Origin: Halobacteria archaeon HArc-gm2
GTDB taxonomy: Archaea; Halobacteriota; Halobacteria; Halobacteriales; Haloarculaceae
Assembly (NCBI GenBank): GCA_025517465.1
Contig: JAOPKE010000001.1
Span: forward strand, 310,001-374,000
Length of the DNA stretch: 64,000 nucleotides
Direction of reading: 5' to 3'
The position numbers and the translations under genes are program-made. Below are positions 8,146-17,087 of this stretch, one piece after another. The notes under the pieces were generated by a model. It had not been told where the DNA came from. It made no database searches and saw only the letters and a list, made by a program, of their open reading frames with translations. Each line of letters begins with the position of its first letter. Position 1 is the stretch's first letter.

Positions 8146-8859
8146 TCAATCGTTCAGGACAGCGAAATCGGCCGCTTCGGCGGACTGCACAGTAGAATCG
8201 GCGAGCCACGCGTGGACCCCTGCGAGCGTCGCCCACAGAACGACCTGCCCGAAGACGACCGTCCACCGGAAAGCAACGACGAGGCCGGCGGGGACGCCTC
8301 CGTGGACGGCGTTGGCGGGAGTGAGGACGACCGGGAGGGCGAGCAGGCAGAGTGGGGCCAGCGACGCCGCGGTCCGGACGGCAGGACGGCGGGCCGCGAG
8401 TCTGCGGTAGACGACGCCCGCGAGCACCGACACGCCGGCGCCGGCGACCATCATTCCGCCGTACCAGGCCGTCCGGGCCCCGCTCGCGAGCGACTGCTCG
8501 ACGCCCGGTGGCTGTGGCGGCAGCACGAGCCACGGCGCCCCCGAGACGGTGAGGAACCCGGCGCCAGCGAGGACCAGACGCCTCGTCACCGGGTCGCCGG
8601 GAAGGACGGGTTCCAGGAAGTAGTAGGCGATTCCGAACGCGACGATGCCGAACAGCAGCCCCCAGAGGACGCCGCCCCCGATACTGACGAGGCTGGTCGT
8701 CAGCGACGAGACGGCCGGTTCCCCGGCGTGGCCGTGCCCGGACTCGAACGTCTCCAGTCCGGCGACGAACGGGTTGGCGACCAGCGCGACGAACAGGCCG
8801 TAGGCCAGCCCCCCCACCACGCCCGCGAGCGCGCCGCGTTCGAGGTAGCCGGTCGTCAT
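8146..8859 (-). CDS. cbtA: Cobalt transporter subunit CbtA
   Basis: A membrane protein of 237 residues with about six hydrophobic segments (about 10-32, 60-85, 95-115, 130-150, 168-188, 195-220). The first loop is His-rich (ESGHGHAGEP), consistent with divalent-metal binding. The arrangement matches the CbtA family of predicted cobalt importers usually paired with CbtB. It starts 22 bases after the cbtB stop on the same strand, so the two form a pair. It lies among B12 genes, supporting Co2+ uptake for corrin synthesis. Confidence 0.85.
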   Translation of the reverse strand: MTTGYLERGALAGVVGGLAYGLFVALVANPFVAGLETFESGHGHAGEPAVSSLTTSLVSIGGGVLWGLLFGIVAFGIAYYFLEPVLPGDPVTRRLVLAGAGFLTVSGAPWLVLPPQPPGVEQSLASGARTAWYGGMMVAGAGVSVLAGVVYRRLAARRPAVRTAASLAPLCLLALPVVLTPANAVHGGVPAGLVVAFRWTVVFGQVVLWATLAGVHAWLADSTVQSAEAADFAVLND

Positions 8860-8881
8860 CGGTGGAACCCCTCTGGCGCCA

Positions 8882-9070
8882 TCAGTGACACGTCACGCCG
8901 GCGCCGTGCCGAATGTTGTGGAGTCCGTCGTGGACCAGCGGGTCCTGGACGAACAGGAGCGTGAACCCGAGCGCAGCGATCAGTCCGAGGCCGACGGCCA
9001 TCTGCGCCGGCGTCAGCGTCGTCCTCGCGCGGTCGATCCGTCGGCGAACGGTGTCGGTGTCTCCGGGCAT
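8882..9070 (-). CDS. cbtB: Cobalt transporter subunit CbtB
   Basis: A 62-residue single-span membrane protein. The hydrophobic segment is at about residues 21-43. The C-terminal tail VHDGLHNIRHGAGVTCH carries four His and one Cys and is the hallmark metal-binding end of CbtB proteins. It lies upstream of cbtA in the same transcription unit. An inverted repeat at 9081-9096 sits between the probable TATA box and the start, suggesting metal- or B12-dependent control. Confidence 0.88.
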   Translation of the reverse strand: MPGDTDTVRRRIDRARTTLTPAQMAVGLGLIAALGFTLLFVQDPLVHDGLHNIRHGAGVTCH

Positions 9071-9080
9071 TTAAATCACA

Positions 9081-9096
9081 TTTGTATTAGAACAAA
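9081..9096. promoter_or_regulatory. Operator-like inverted repeat upstream of cbtB
   Basis: TTTGT-ATTAGA-ACAAA, perfect 5-base arms. On the - strand a BRE/TATA-like CGAAAG-TTTTACAA lies at about 9104-9114, so the repeat would sit between the TATA box and the cbtB start. A 12-of-16 match (CTTGTATTAGTGAAAA) occurs at 11366-11381 in the chlID/cobN gap. Shared placement near two cobalt-related promoters suggests a common regulator; no regulator gene is seen in the window. Confidence 0.5.
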
Positions 9097-9159
9097 CTTG
9101 ATTGTAAAACTTTCGCGTCCGCCTCGATCGCTCCTCGACCAGCGGGAACGGCGCACAGG

Positions 9160-11364
9160 TCAGTCGTCACTGCGGGCCGTGGAAGCGACGCTGTCGATAC
9201 CACTCGCACGGAGTTCCGAGAGCGGGACCACCGATCCGTCCGTCGCATCCAGGATCACGTCGACCAGACCGGCGCGCCCGTCCTCGCCCGCGTCGACGAC
9301 GAGTACCTCGTCGCTGACCTGGCGAAGTTCCTCGGCCGCGCTGCGGGTGGTCGCCGTCGGATGTTTCCCCACGTTCGCGCGGCCGTCGGTGACGACCACC
9401 GCGACGCCGACGTCCGGGTCCGCGCGGTCGAGAACCGCCGTGGTCGTTCGCAACCCCGCCGGCAGCGGCGTCCGGTCGGCGGTCGGGAGGTCCTTCAGGT
9501 GCCGGGCAGCGTGAGTCACGCTGTCTGTCGGCGGGAGCAGTACCTCGGCGTCGTCGCCGGCAAAGGCGACGAACGCCACCTCGTCGCGGTGCTGGTAGGT
9601 GTCTTCGAGCAGTTCGAGGACGACGCCTTTGGCGGTCCGCATCGCGGACCGCATCGACGCGCTCGCATCGACCGCGAACACCATCAGCGCCGAGGCGTCG
9701 CTCGCCCGAACGGACGACCGAAGGTCGCGCCGAGTGACGGCATCGCTCCCGCGCCTGGCAGCGGCCCGGACCGACGCCGCGGCGTCGACGTCGTCGCCGT
9801 CCTCGGCCGACGTCGTCCGGATGCGCGCGCCGCTCGCACCCGTGCCGGCCACGCCGCTCGCACGCGACCCGTGCTCCGTCACCGCGTCGGCGTCGACGTC
9901 GACGGAGAGATCGGGACTCGACGCCTCGCCGACGCCGGCCCGGTTCTGCCCGGGAACGAGCGGTGTTCCCGCCACCGGATCGTCGCCCGGCGAGGCGCCG
10001 TCGCCGTCGGCGCTGTCGTCCCGCTCGCCATCACTGGTGGTCGATGGTGAACCCGTATCGTCCGGCCCGCTGTCGGGCACTCCGGGCGGCGCCGGAGCGT
10101 CCCGTCCGGCCCCGTCGTCGCCGTCTCCGTCTGAGTCCTCACCCCGGGACGTTCCGTCGCGTTTCTCACCGGAGTCCTGTTCCTCGGGTCCCGCCTCGCC
10201 AGCTCCCGACTCCGAGTCACTGCTGCGGGTGTCGTCTTCGGAGTCGGTCCCACGCTCGCCACCGGGTTCGTTTCGGGCCTCGGAATCCGAGTCGTCACGG
10301 CCGTCTCCCCCGTCGCCGCGCTCCGATTCGCCATCGGCACTCTCGTCGTCTTCGAAGTGATCGTCGAGGACGTCGTCGAGGTCGACGTCCTCCTCGAACG
10401 GACGTGACTGGAGCCGATGGGGAAGCGCGAACTCCGCGGCGCGTTCGACGTCGGACTCTAGCACGTGGGGGCGTCCGTCGAGCGCCGCGAGCGTCCGCGC
10501 TGTCCGGGCGATGGCGATGTCTCCCCGGTGGCCGTCGACGCTCGCGTCCCGGCATATCCGGGCGGCCTTCTCCGCGAACTCTCGGGGGAGCGCCACTCTC
10601 TCGTCGGCCAGCCGTTCCCGCGCGTCCAGCAGCCGGCGTCGCGGGGCGTCCGATTCGGCACCGTCGTCCTTCGCCGTCCCGTCGATGGCCTGCTCGATGA
10701 TGGCGACGCGGTCGTCCAGGTCGTCACACGAAGTGACGGTCGCCTGGATGGCGAACCGGTCCCGTAGCTGGGGACGCAGGTCGCCCTCCTCGGGGTTCAT
10801 CGTTCCCACGAGGGTGAACTCGGCGGGGTGGGTGACGCTCATCCCGTCGCGTTCGACGCGGTTGACACCGCTTGCGGCCGCGTCCAGTAGCACGTCGACG
10901 AGGTGGTCGTCGAGGAGGTTCACCTCGTCGACGTAGAGGATACCGCGATTGGCCCGGGCGAGCAGTCCCGGGTCGAACTCGGCTGCGCCGTCCATCGCGT
11001 CCGCGACGGAGAGCGTCCCGACTACTCGCTCCCGCGTCGCGCCGAGGGGAAGCGTCACGAGCGGCACCTGGCGCTCCTCGACGGACAGGTCGGACCGCCC
11101 GCGACAGTCCTCGCACTGGTCGTCTGGGTCGTTCGGCGGACAGCCGTACGGGCAGTCGGCGACGGCGGGCTGGTCGGGAAGCAGACCGGCGAGGCCGCGG
11201 ACGGCGGTGGACTTCGCGGTGCCCTTCTCGCCCTCGACGAGGAGCCCGTCCAGCGCGTCGTTGGCCGCCACCGCGAGCAGAGCCTCCTTGAATTCCTCCT
11301 GCCCGACGATGTCGCCGAACGAGGGCGCCCCCGAACCTTTTTGCCCCGCGCGTAATTCAACCAT
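9160..11364 (-). CDS. chlID: Fused chelatase ATPase/VWA subunit (ChlI-ChlD type) for cobaltochelatase
   Basis: A 734-residue AAA+ chelatase motor fused to a von Willebrand A domain, expected to work with CobN to insert cobalt into hydrogenobyrinate a,c-diamide. Walker A is GEKGTAKST (45-53), Walker B ILYVDEVNLL (142-151), and GTMNPEEGDLRPQLRDRFA is the sensor/arginine-finger region. An insert with four Cys (71-87, CPYGC...CEDC) suggests a zinc knob. A long Asp/Glu/Gly/Ser-rich linker (about 330-540) leads to the VWA domain with MIDAS motif DASASM at about 566. It is divergent from cobN with only 35 bases between starts. Confidence 0.92.
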   Translation of the reverse strand: MVELRAGQKGSGAPSFGDIVGQEEFKEALLAVAANDALDGLLVEGEKGTAKSTAVRGLAGLLPDQPAVADCPYGCPPNDPDDQCEDCRGRSDLSVEERQVPLVTLPLGATRERVVGTLSVADAMDGAAEFDPGLLARANRGILYVDEVNLLDDHLVDVLLDAAASGVNRVERDGMSVTHPAEFTLVGTMNPEEGDLRPQLRDRFAIQATVTSCDDLDDRVAIIEQAIDGTAKDDGAESDAPRRRLLDARERLADERVALPREFAEKAARICRDASVDGHRGDIAIARTARTLAALDGRPHVLESDVERAAEFALPHRLQSRPFEEDVDLDDVLDDHFEDDESADGESERGDGGDGRDDSDSEARNEPGGERGTDSEDDTRSSDSESGAGEAGPEEQDSGEKRDGTSRGEDSDGDGDDGAGRDAPAPPGVPDSGPDDTGSPSTTSDGERDDSADGDGASPGDDPVAGTPLVPGQNRAGVGEASSPDLSVDVDADAVTEHGSRASGVAGTGASGARIRTTSAEDGDDVDAAASVRAAARRGSDAVTRRDLRSSVRASDASALMVFAVDASASMRSAMRTAKGVVLELLEDTYQHRDEVAFVAFAGDDAEVLLPPTDSVTHAARHLKDLPTADRTPLPAGLRTTTAVLDRADPDVGVAVVVTDGRANVGKHPTATTRSAAEELRQVSDEVLVVDAGEDGRAGLVDVILDATDGSVVPLSELRASGIDSVASTARSDD

Positions 11365-11399
11365 ACTTGTATTAGTGAAAACAGGGGTTTAACAAGCTT
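11365..11399. promoter_or_regulatory. Compact divergent leaderless promoters of chlID and cobN
   Basis: Only 35 bases separate the two start codons. For cobN (+) a TATA-like TTGTATTAG (11368-11376) lies about 28 bases before ATG 11400. For chlID (-) the GTTAAAC on the other strand (about 11387-11393) lies about 27 bases before ATG 11364. Each core promoter thus sits next to the other gene's start, and both transcripts would be leaderless. The cobN box coincides with the motif shared with cbtB, so one bound protein could affect both genes. Confidence 0.6.
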
Positions 11400-14300
11400 A
11401 TGTCATCCATCGGACTATACACCGCGACGGAGAACGAACTGGGCGCCGTCCAGCGCGCCGCGGGCGAGGTCGAGGCCGACCTGGTCGTCCGCTCGGAGAG
11501 CGACCTCGACGACGAACCCGCCGTCGAGTCGTTCGTCGACGAACTCGAGGACGCGACGGCAGCTATCTTCTGGCTCCACGGGGCCGAGGATAGCATGCCG
11601 GGGTACGAACGCGCCGTCGAACGCCTCCGCGAGGCCGGCGTCCCGCTCGTCGTGAAGGCCACCGGCGACGCCTTCGCCGTCGAGGACACGTCGGTCCCGG
11701 GCGAGGAACGCGAGACGGTCTGCGAGTATCTCGACCGCGGCGGGACGAGCAACGTCGCGAACTGCGTGCGCTACCTCGTCGCCCGCTACGGCGACGCCAA
11801 CCCCGACTTCGACGACCCCGTGACGCTCCCGACCGAGGGCGTCTACCACCCCGACTATCCGGGCGTCGGCTACGAGGAACTGCTGGCCGCGTTCGATACC
11901 GACGCCCCCACCGTCGCCGTCTGGTTCTACGAATCGCACTGGACCCACGAGAACACTCGGTACGTCGACTCGCAGGTTCGGGCCATCGAGGCCCAGGGCG
12001 CCAACGCGCTCCCGATTTTCTGCGAACCCGCGACCGACGCCGAGGGCCAGTGGAACGCCGAGCAAGTGACCAGAGAGTGGCTCATCGACGACCAAGGCAA
12101 TCCCGTCGTCGACGCCGTCTGTTCCTCGTTCATGTTCTCGCTCTCGATGGACGAGCGGGGCCGGAGCGCCAGCGACGAAGGGGACGCCGCAGAGGACGTC
12201 TTCCTCGACGAACTGGGCGTCCCAGTCATCCAGACCGTCACCACGATGCGTTCCCGTTCGCGCTACGAAGGAAGCGACACGGGCGTCATGGGCTTCGAAC
12301 TCGCCCTCTCCGTCGCACTCCCGGAGTTCGACGGCAACGTGATCACGCATCCCATCTCGGGGAAGGAACGGACCGACGACGCGGCCGGCATCGGGAGCGC
12401 CCCGAAACAGCACTTCCCCATCGAGGACCGCGTCGACCACGCGGCCCGCCTCGCGGTCAACTGGGCGCGTCTGCGCCACCTGGAGAACGACGAGAAGCAG
12501 GTGGCCGTGGTCCTCCACAACTACCCGCCGAGCGACGACGGCATCGGTACTGCGTTCGGCCTCGACTCGCCAGCGAGCACCGTCAATCTCCTCGACGAAC
12601 TCGCCGCTCGGGGGTACGACCTCGGAGCGGGCGCCGGAGATCACGCACCGATTCCCGACGACGGCCAGTCCCTCGTCGAGACGCTGACGTCGCAACTCAC
12701 GCTGGACGACCGCTGGGTCGCCCCGGAGGACGTCAGGGACCTGTCGGTGGATACCGTCTCACCCGACGAGTACCAGTCCTGGTTCGCCGACCACGACGAA
12801 CGGTTCCAGGACAACGTCGTCGAGGAGTGGGGCAAAGCCCCCGACCGCCCGTTCGCCATCCCCGGCGTCGAGCTTGGCAACGTCCTGGTGACGGTCCAGC
12901 CGCCCCGCGGCTTCGGCATGGATCCGTCGAAGGTGTACCACGACTCCGACCTGCAGCCGCCTCACGACTACGTCGCGTTCTACGCCTGGCTCCGCAACCA
13001 GTTCGAGACCGACGCCGTCGTCCACCTGGGAACCCACGGCAGCCTGGAGTGGCTCCCCGGCAAGACCGTCGGTCTGGACGGCGAGAGCGCACCGGACCAG
13101 TTGATCGACGATATCCCGAACGTCTACCCCTACATCGTCAACAACCCCGGCGAGGGCACGCAGGCCAAGCGCCGCTCCTCCGCCGCCGTCGTCGACTACC
13201 TCACGCCCGTGATGCGCAACGCGGGCACGTACGACGACCTGGCCGACCTGGAAGAACTCGCCGACCGCTACCGGGAGGCCGGCATGGAGGACGCCCGCGC
13301 CGACGACGGCGAGCACCTCGAACAGTTGATCCGCGAGACCATCGACGACCTGGACCTGGCGGTGGAACTGGGAATCGCGGGCGACATCGACGAGCAGGCA
13401 GACGTCCGCGGCCCGGACGAAGCGGGCTCCACGCTGGCGGAAGGCGACGTCACCGGCGATGACGTCTCTATCGACGATCTGGTCGAGCGCGTCCACGAGT
13501 ACCTCACCGACGTCAAGACCACCCAGATCCGGCTGGGGTTGCACACGATGAGCGAACCCCCGGCCGACGAGCGACTCGTGGAGTACCTCGTCGCGCTCAC
13601 GCGCCTGGAGAACCCCGGCGCGCCGAGCCTCCGGGAAAGCGTCGCCGGCGTCCTCGGCGTCGACTACCAGGCGATGCTCGACGAGCCGGGAACCTACGAC
13701 GAGGACCTGGGGATGACCTACGCCCAGGCCGCCGACGAAGTGTTCGAGACCAGCCTCGATCTGGTCTCGACGCTGGCCGAGCACGACTTCGACGTGCCCG
13801 AGTCGAACGTCGCCGCTGACCCAGCGGACGAGGTGAACATGAATCTCCTCGTCGTCGACGTCGATCCGATCGGCGACGCGCGTGCCCGGTCCGGCGCACA
13901 CGACGACCTGCGAGAGGTCCTGGCCTACATCTGCGAGGAAGCCGCACCGAGAGTCCGGGGTTCCGAGGACGAAGTGCCACGGACGGCCGACGCCCTGAAC
14001 GGCGAGTACGTCCCGCCGGGCGGCAGCGGCGCGCCGACCCGCGGCGGCGTCGACCTGCTGCCGACGGCCCGGAACTTCTACACCCTGGACCCGCGGAAGG
14101 TCCCGGCAAAGTCCGCCTGGGAGGTCGGTAGCGAAGTGGCCGATGGGGTGGCAGAGCGGCACCACGACGAAAACGACGGCGAGTATCCCGAGGAGATCGG
14201 CGTCGTCGCGTGGGGGACACCCACCGTCCGCACGCGCGGGGAGACCATCGCCCAGGTGCTCGCGCTGATGGGCGTCGAACCGGTGTGGACCGACGCCGGC

Positions 14301-15323
14301 CGGGTCGACGACGTCGAACCGATTTCCCTGGACGAACTCGACAGGCCCAGAATCGACGTGACGACGCGCGTCTCCGGGCTGTTCCGCGACGCGTTCCCCG
14401 CCGCGGCGAGCGTCGTCCACGACGCCGTCGACGCCGTCGTCGACCTCGACGAACCCCACGAACTGAACTACGTCAAGAAGCACGTCGAGGCAGAGACGGA
14501 GCGGCTCCTCGCCGAGAGCGACGACCCCGACTTCGTCGAGAGCGACGCCCGGGCCGCCGCGAAGCACCGCGTCTTCACGACCCGACCCGGCGGCTACGGC
14601 GCGGGCACGAACAAGGCGGTCGACGAGGGCAACTGGGACGACCGCTCGGATCTGGCGTCGGTGTACGTCCAGTGGGGCGGCTACGCGATGGGCTCCAGAG
14701 GGAACGTCAGCGAGGCCCACGACGCCTTCGAGCGCCGTCTCTCGTCGGTCGACGCCACCGTCAAGATAGAGGACACGGCCGAACAGGACGAGTTCGATTC
14801 CTCGGACTGGTACGCCTTCCACGGCGGGTTCATCACCGCCGTCACGGAGATGGCGGGGGAGGAACCGGCCTCCTACGTGGGCGACTCCAGCGATCCCGAC
14901 AACGTCGACGTCTACACCAACGAGGAGAAGGTCAGGAAGGCGATGCGCGCCCGCGTACTCAACCCCGACTGGCTCGACTCCATGGAAGAGCATGGCTACA
15001 AGGGGGCCGGCGACCTCTCGACGACCGTCGACGTCGTCCTCGGCTGGGACGCGACGACGGGCGTCGTCAGCGACCGACTCTGGGAGGACGTGGCGGAGCG
15101 TTACGCGCTCGACGACGAGCGGCAGGAGTGGCTCCGCGACGTCAATCCCTGGGCGCTGGACTCCATCACCGAGACGCTGCTGGAGGCCATCGACCGCGGC
15201 CTCTGGGACGCCGACGACGAGATTCGCGACGAGTTACGTGACGTCAATTTGCAGGTGGACGGTGACCTGGAGGCGCGCGCGTCTGGGGCCGGCCCCGAGG
15301 GGGTGGCCAGCGATGACGACTAA
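11400..15323 (+). CDS. cobN: Cobaltochelatase large subunit CobN
   Basis: CobN, at 1307 residues, is the large catalytic subunit of the ATP-dependent late cobalt chelatase and related to magnesium-chelatase ChlH/BchH. Typical blocks are VLHNYPPSDDGIGTAFGLDSP (about 367-387), VTVQPPRGFGMDPSKVYHD (about 500), HLGTHGSLEWLPGKTVGLDG (about 542-561) and the C-terminal FTTRPGGYGAGTNKAV and WQEWLRD-like end. Length and motif order are normal and no frameshift is seen. It pairs with the divergent chlID. The last 11 bases overlap the cbiC start. Confidence 0.95.
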   Translation: MSSIGLYTATENELGAVQRAAGEVEADLVVRSESDLDDEPAVESFVDELEDATAAIFWLHGAEDSMPGYERAVERLREAGVPLVVKATGDAFAVEDTSVPGEERETVCEYLDRGGTSNVANCVRYLVARYGDANPDFDDPVTLPTEGVYHPDYPGVGYEELLAAFDTDAPTVAVWFYESHWTHENTRYVDSQVRAIEAQGANALPIFCEPATDAEGQWNAEQVTREWLIDDQGNPVVDAVCSSFMFSLSMDERGRSASDEGDAAEDVFLDELGVPVIQTVTTMRSRSRYEGSDTGVMGFELALSVALPEFDGNVITHPISGKERTDDAAGIGSAPKQHFPIEDRVDHAARLAVNWARLRHLENDEKQVAVVLHNYPPSDDGIGTAFGLDSPASTVNLLDELAARGYDLGAGAGDHAPIPDDGQSLVETLTSQLTLDDRWVAPEDVRDLSVDTVSPDEYQSWFADHDERFQDNVVEEWGKAPDRPFAIPGVELGNVLVTVQPPRGFGMDPSKVYHDSDLQPPHDYVAFYAWLRNQFETDAVVHLGTHGSLEWLPGKTVGLDGESAPDQLIDDIPNVYPYIVNNPGEGTQAKRRSSAAVVDYLTPVMRNAGTYDDLADLEELADRYREAGMEDARADDGEHLEQLIRETIDDLDLAVELGIAGDIDEQADVRGPDEAGSTLAEGDVTGDDVSIDDLVERVHEYLTDVKTTQIRLGLHTMSEPPADERLVEYLVALTRLENPGAPSLRESVAGVLGVDYQAMLDEPGTYDEDLGMTYAQAADEVFETSLDLVSTLAEHDFDVPESNVAADPADEVNMNLLVVDVDPIGDARARSGAHDDLREVLAYICEEAAPRVRGSEDEVPRTADALNGEYVPPGGSGAPTRGGVDLLPTARNFYTLDPRKVPAKSAWEVGSEVADGVAERHHDENDGEYPEEIGVVAWGTPTVRTRGETIAQVLALMGVEPVWTDAGRVDDVEPISLDELDRPRIDVTTRVSGLFRDAFPAAASVVHDAVDAVVDLDEPHELNYVKKHVEAETERLLAESDDPDFVESDARAAAKHRVFTTRPGGYGAGTNKAVDEGNWDDRSDLASVYVQWGGYAMGSRGNVSEAHDAFERRLSSVDATVKIEDTAEQDEFDSSDWYAFHGGFITAVTEMAGEEPASYVGDSSDPDNVDVYTNEEKVRKAMRARVLNPDWLDSMEEHGYKGAGDLSTTVDVVLGWDATTGVVSDRLWEDVAERYALDDERQEWLRDVNPWALDSITETLLEAIDRGLWDADDEIRDELRDVNLQVDGDLEARASGAGPEGVASDDD

Positions 15324-16029
15324 CCCGGAACGCGACGCCAGCGACACCGACGACGAGTTCGAGGAGTACGCTGACCTCGGGGCGACCACCTCGGACGCGA
15401 TGGAGATAGCGGAGACGAGCATGGATCGGGTCCGCGAACTCGTCCCCGACGAGACGCTGGCCGACCGCATTCGCCAGAAGTCCGTCCACGCCACCGGCGA
15501 CCCCGAGTTCCAGCACCTCGTCCGGTTCTCGGGCGAGGACGAGGACGAACCCGTCAGGTCGGGAGCGCAGGCAGTGCTCGACGAGCGCCCGATCGTCACG
15601 GACATCACGATGGTGAAGTCGGGGATAACCGGCCGCGGCCACGACTGCCCCGTCAGGAAGGCCATCGGCAACGGCGCGGAACTGGCCGCCGAGACCGGGG
15701 TGACCCGGACCGCGGCCTCCGTCCTCGAACTCGACAGCGAGGGCGTCTACGACCGTGCGATAGCGGTCGTCGGAAACGCGCCGACCGCTGCGCTCGCGCT
15801 CGCGGACTGCATCGAACAGGGTACGCGGCCAGCCGTCGTCGTTGCGACGCCCGTGGGGTTCGTCAAGGCCGCGGAGAGCCGGGCACGGCTGCGCGACGTG
15901 GCCGACGAGTACGGCGTTCCGGCGATCACGAACGTCGGTCGACGCGGCGGGAGCGGGCTCGCCGCCGGGCTGACCAACGAACTGGTCCACGTGGCCAGCG
16001 ACGTCCGGGAGGGCGACGTCGAGTTATAG
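15313..16029 (+). CDS. cbiC: Precorrin-8X methylmutase CbiC/CobH
   Basis: Moves the methyl group from C11 to C12 to give (cobalt) hydrogenobyrinate. The catalytic His block is VHATGDPEFQHLVRFS (about 53-68), and TDITMVKSGITG, VGNAPTAALAL and PVGFVKAAESR follow in the usual order. The start at 15313 is chosen because the upstream part of the frame lies inside cobN; 11 bases overlap. About 25 acidic residues precede the domain. It ends with a normal C-terminus at GLTNEL. Co-transcription with cobN links ring completion to late cobalt insertion. Confidence 0.92.
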   Translation: MTTNPERDASDTDDEFEEYADLGATTSDAMEIAETSMDRVRELVPDETLADRIRQKSVHATGDPEFQHLVRFSGEDEDEPVRSGAQAVLDERPIVTDITMVKSGITGRGHDCPVRKAIGNGAELAAETGVTRTAASVLELDSEGVYDRAIAVVGNAPTAALALADCIEQGTRPAVVVATPVGFVKAAESRARLRDVADEYGVPAITNVGRRGGSGLAAGLTNELVHVASDVREGDVEL

Positions 16030-16123
16030 GCCGCGCCGGTCGAGCTCCGAAGTTTTCTCACTGGAACCGCGACGCTGACTGCGAGTACCGACAGTTTCGT
16101 TCGAGAGAAGACGCGCCGTCGGG

Positions 16124-16909
16124 CTACAGCAGTTCGCCTTCGCCGTCGGTGGCGACGGCGCGCGCCTGCGACGTCAGCGTCGCCTCGAAGGAGCGCAGAC
16201 TCCCGTTGTTCGCGCCCGTCAGCACTCGCTGCCTGGCGACTTCCGCCACGATGGCGTCCGTCACCAGCGAGTGGTCGCCGAGGGGGTCCGCGTACTCGAT
16301 ACCGCCGCGCTCGAGTTCGAGTTTCGCTGGAATCTCCTCCTCCGTCGCCGCGCTGGGCTCGACGAACAGCGGTGCGGCGACGGCGCGGTCCGTCGAGACG
16401 CTGTACCGGGCGCACTCGACGGTCGGGTTCTGCATCAGGTAACACGGCACCACCTCACCGAAGTCGGACTGGTGGCGGATCCGAGCGGCGTGGTACTCGA
16501 CGGCCTGGCGGTTGTACGGCGTCCCGCCGGAGCCGAACCCGACGAGGACGATCGTCGCGTTCGCGCCGGCCGCGACGTGATTTGTCGCGCGTTCTAGAAT
16601 CGCCCCCGTGACGGCTGGACTGTGCCCGACCGGCTCGCAGTACGTGACCGAACCCGCCACGGCCGACAGTGCTGACGGGATGGCCTCGGTCGTCTCGCGG
16701 GAGTGGGCCAGACACATCGGGACCGCGAACACGCGGTCCGCGTCGAGACCGACGAGCTGGTCTCGGAGCTCCCGGACCGGTTCGTGTTCGTACCGCACGA
16801 CTCCGATGGCGTCGGCCACGTCGCGACGTCGCAGCCGCTCGCGGTGCGTTTCGACGGCGGACCGACCCTCGCTCTCGCGACAGACGAGAAGGAGCGTGTC
16901 TCGTGGCAT
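16124..16909 (-). CDS. CbiX-like (sirohydrochlorin chelatase fold) protein lacking the GHGS motif
   Basis: A 261-residue protein with two half-domains like CbiX. Position by position, LLLVCRESEG replaces the catalytic LLVGHGS, and VLVGFGSGGTPYN stands where the second half has a GRGS-type loop. FAVPMCLAHSRETTEAIP keeps a His equivalent to CbiX His85. With the first-loop His missing, it may be a non-catalytic partner, a chelatase with altered geometry, or a metal carrier. It lies convergent with cbiC at the end of the cobalamin region. Haloarchaea often carry a second CbiX; the role here is inference. Confidence 0.7.
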   Translation of the reverse strand: MPRDTLLLVCRESEGRSAVETHRERLRRRDVADAIGVVRYEHEPVRELRDQLVGLDADRVFAVPMCLAHSRETTEAIPSALSAVAGSVTYCEPVGHSPAVTGAILERATNHVAAGANATIVLVGFGSGGTPYNRQAVEYHAARIRHQSDFGEVVPCYLMQNPTVECARYSVSTDRAVAAPLFVEPSAATEEEIPAKLELERGGIEYADPLGDHSLVTDAIVAEVARQRVLTGANNGSLRSFEATLTSQARAVATDGEGELL

Positions 16910-16921
16910 GGGTGGATTCGG

Positions 16922-16949
16922 GGGTTAACAATCGAGCTTTAGTTAACCC
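16922..16949. promoter_or_regulatory. Inverted repeat over the CbiX-like gene promoter
   Basis: GGGTTAAC-N12-GTTAACCC, perfect 8-base arms. On the - strand a TATA-like TTAACTAAAG overlaps the far arm about 33-37 bases before ATG 16909, so a bound protein would block the core promoter. Confidence 0.5.
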
Positions 16950-17087
16950 AAATTGGCTTGGTAAGTTCGTTAGCGGGCACTCACATATACGTTGGGGTCC
17001 CGGTTGGCTTCGGAGACGGGAGTCCCGGAGTCACCCACTCGCGGCCGAGGACGACAGTTTAGGGCCTCGCGTGCGTACCGGTCGCGC

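Noticed and set aside
8032-8964. Long + strand frame opposite cbtA and cbtB
   Set aside because: It is the antisense shadow of cbtA/cbtB, whose membrane segments and His-rich tail are convincing on the - strand.
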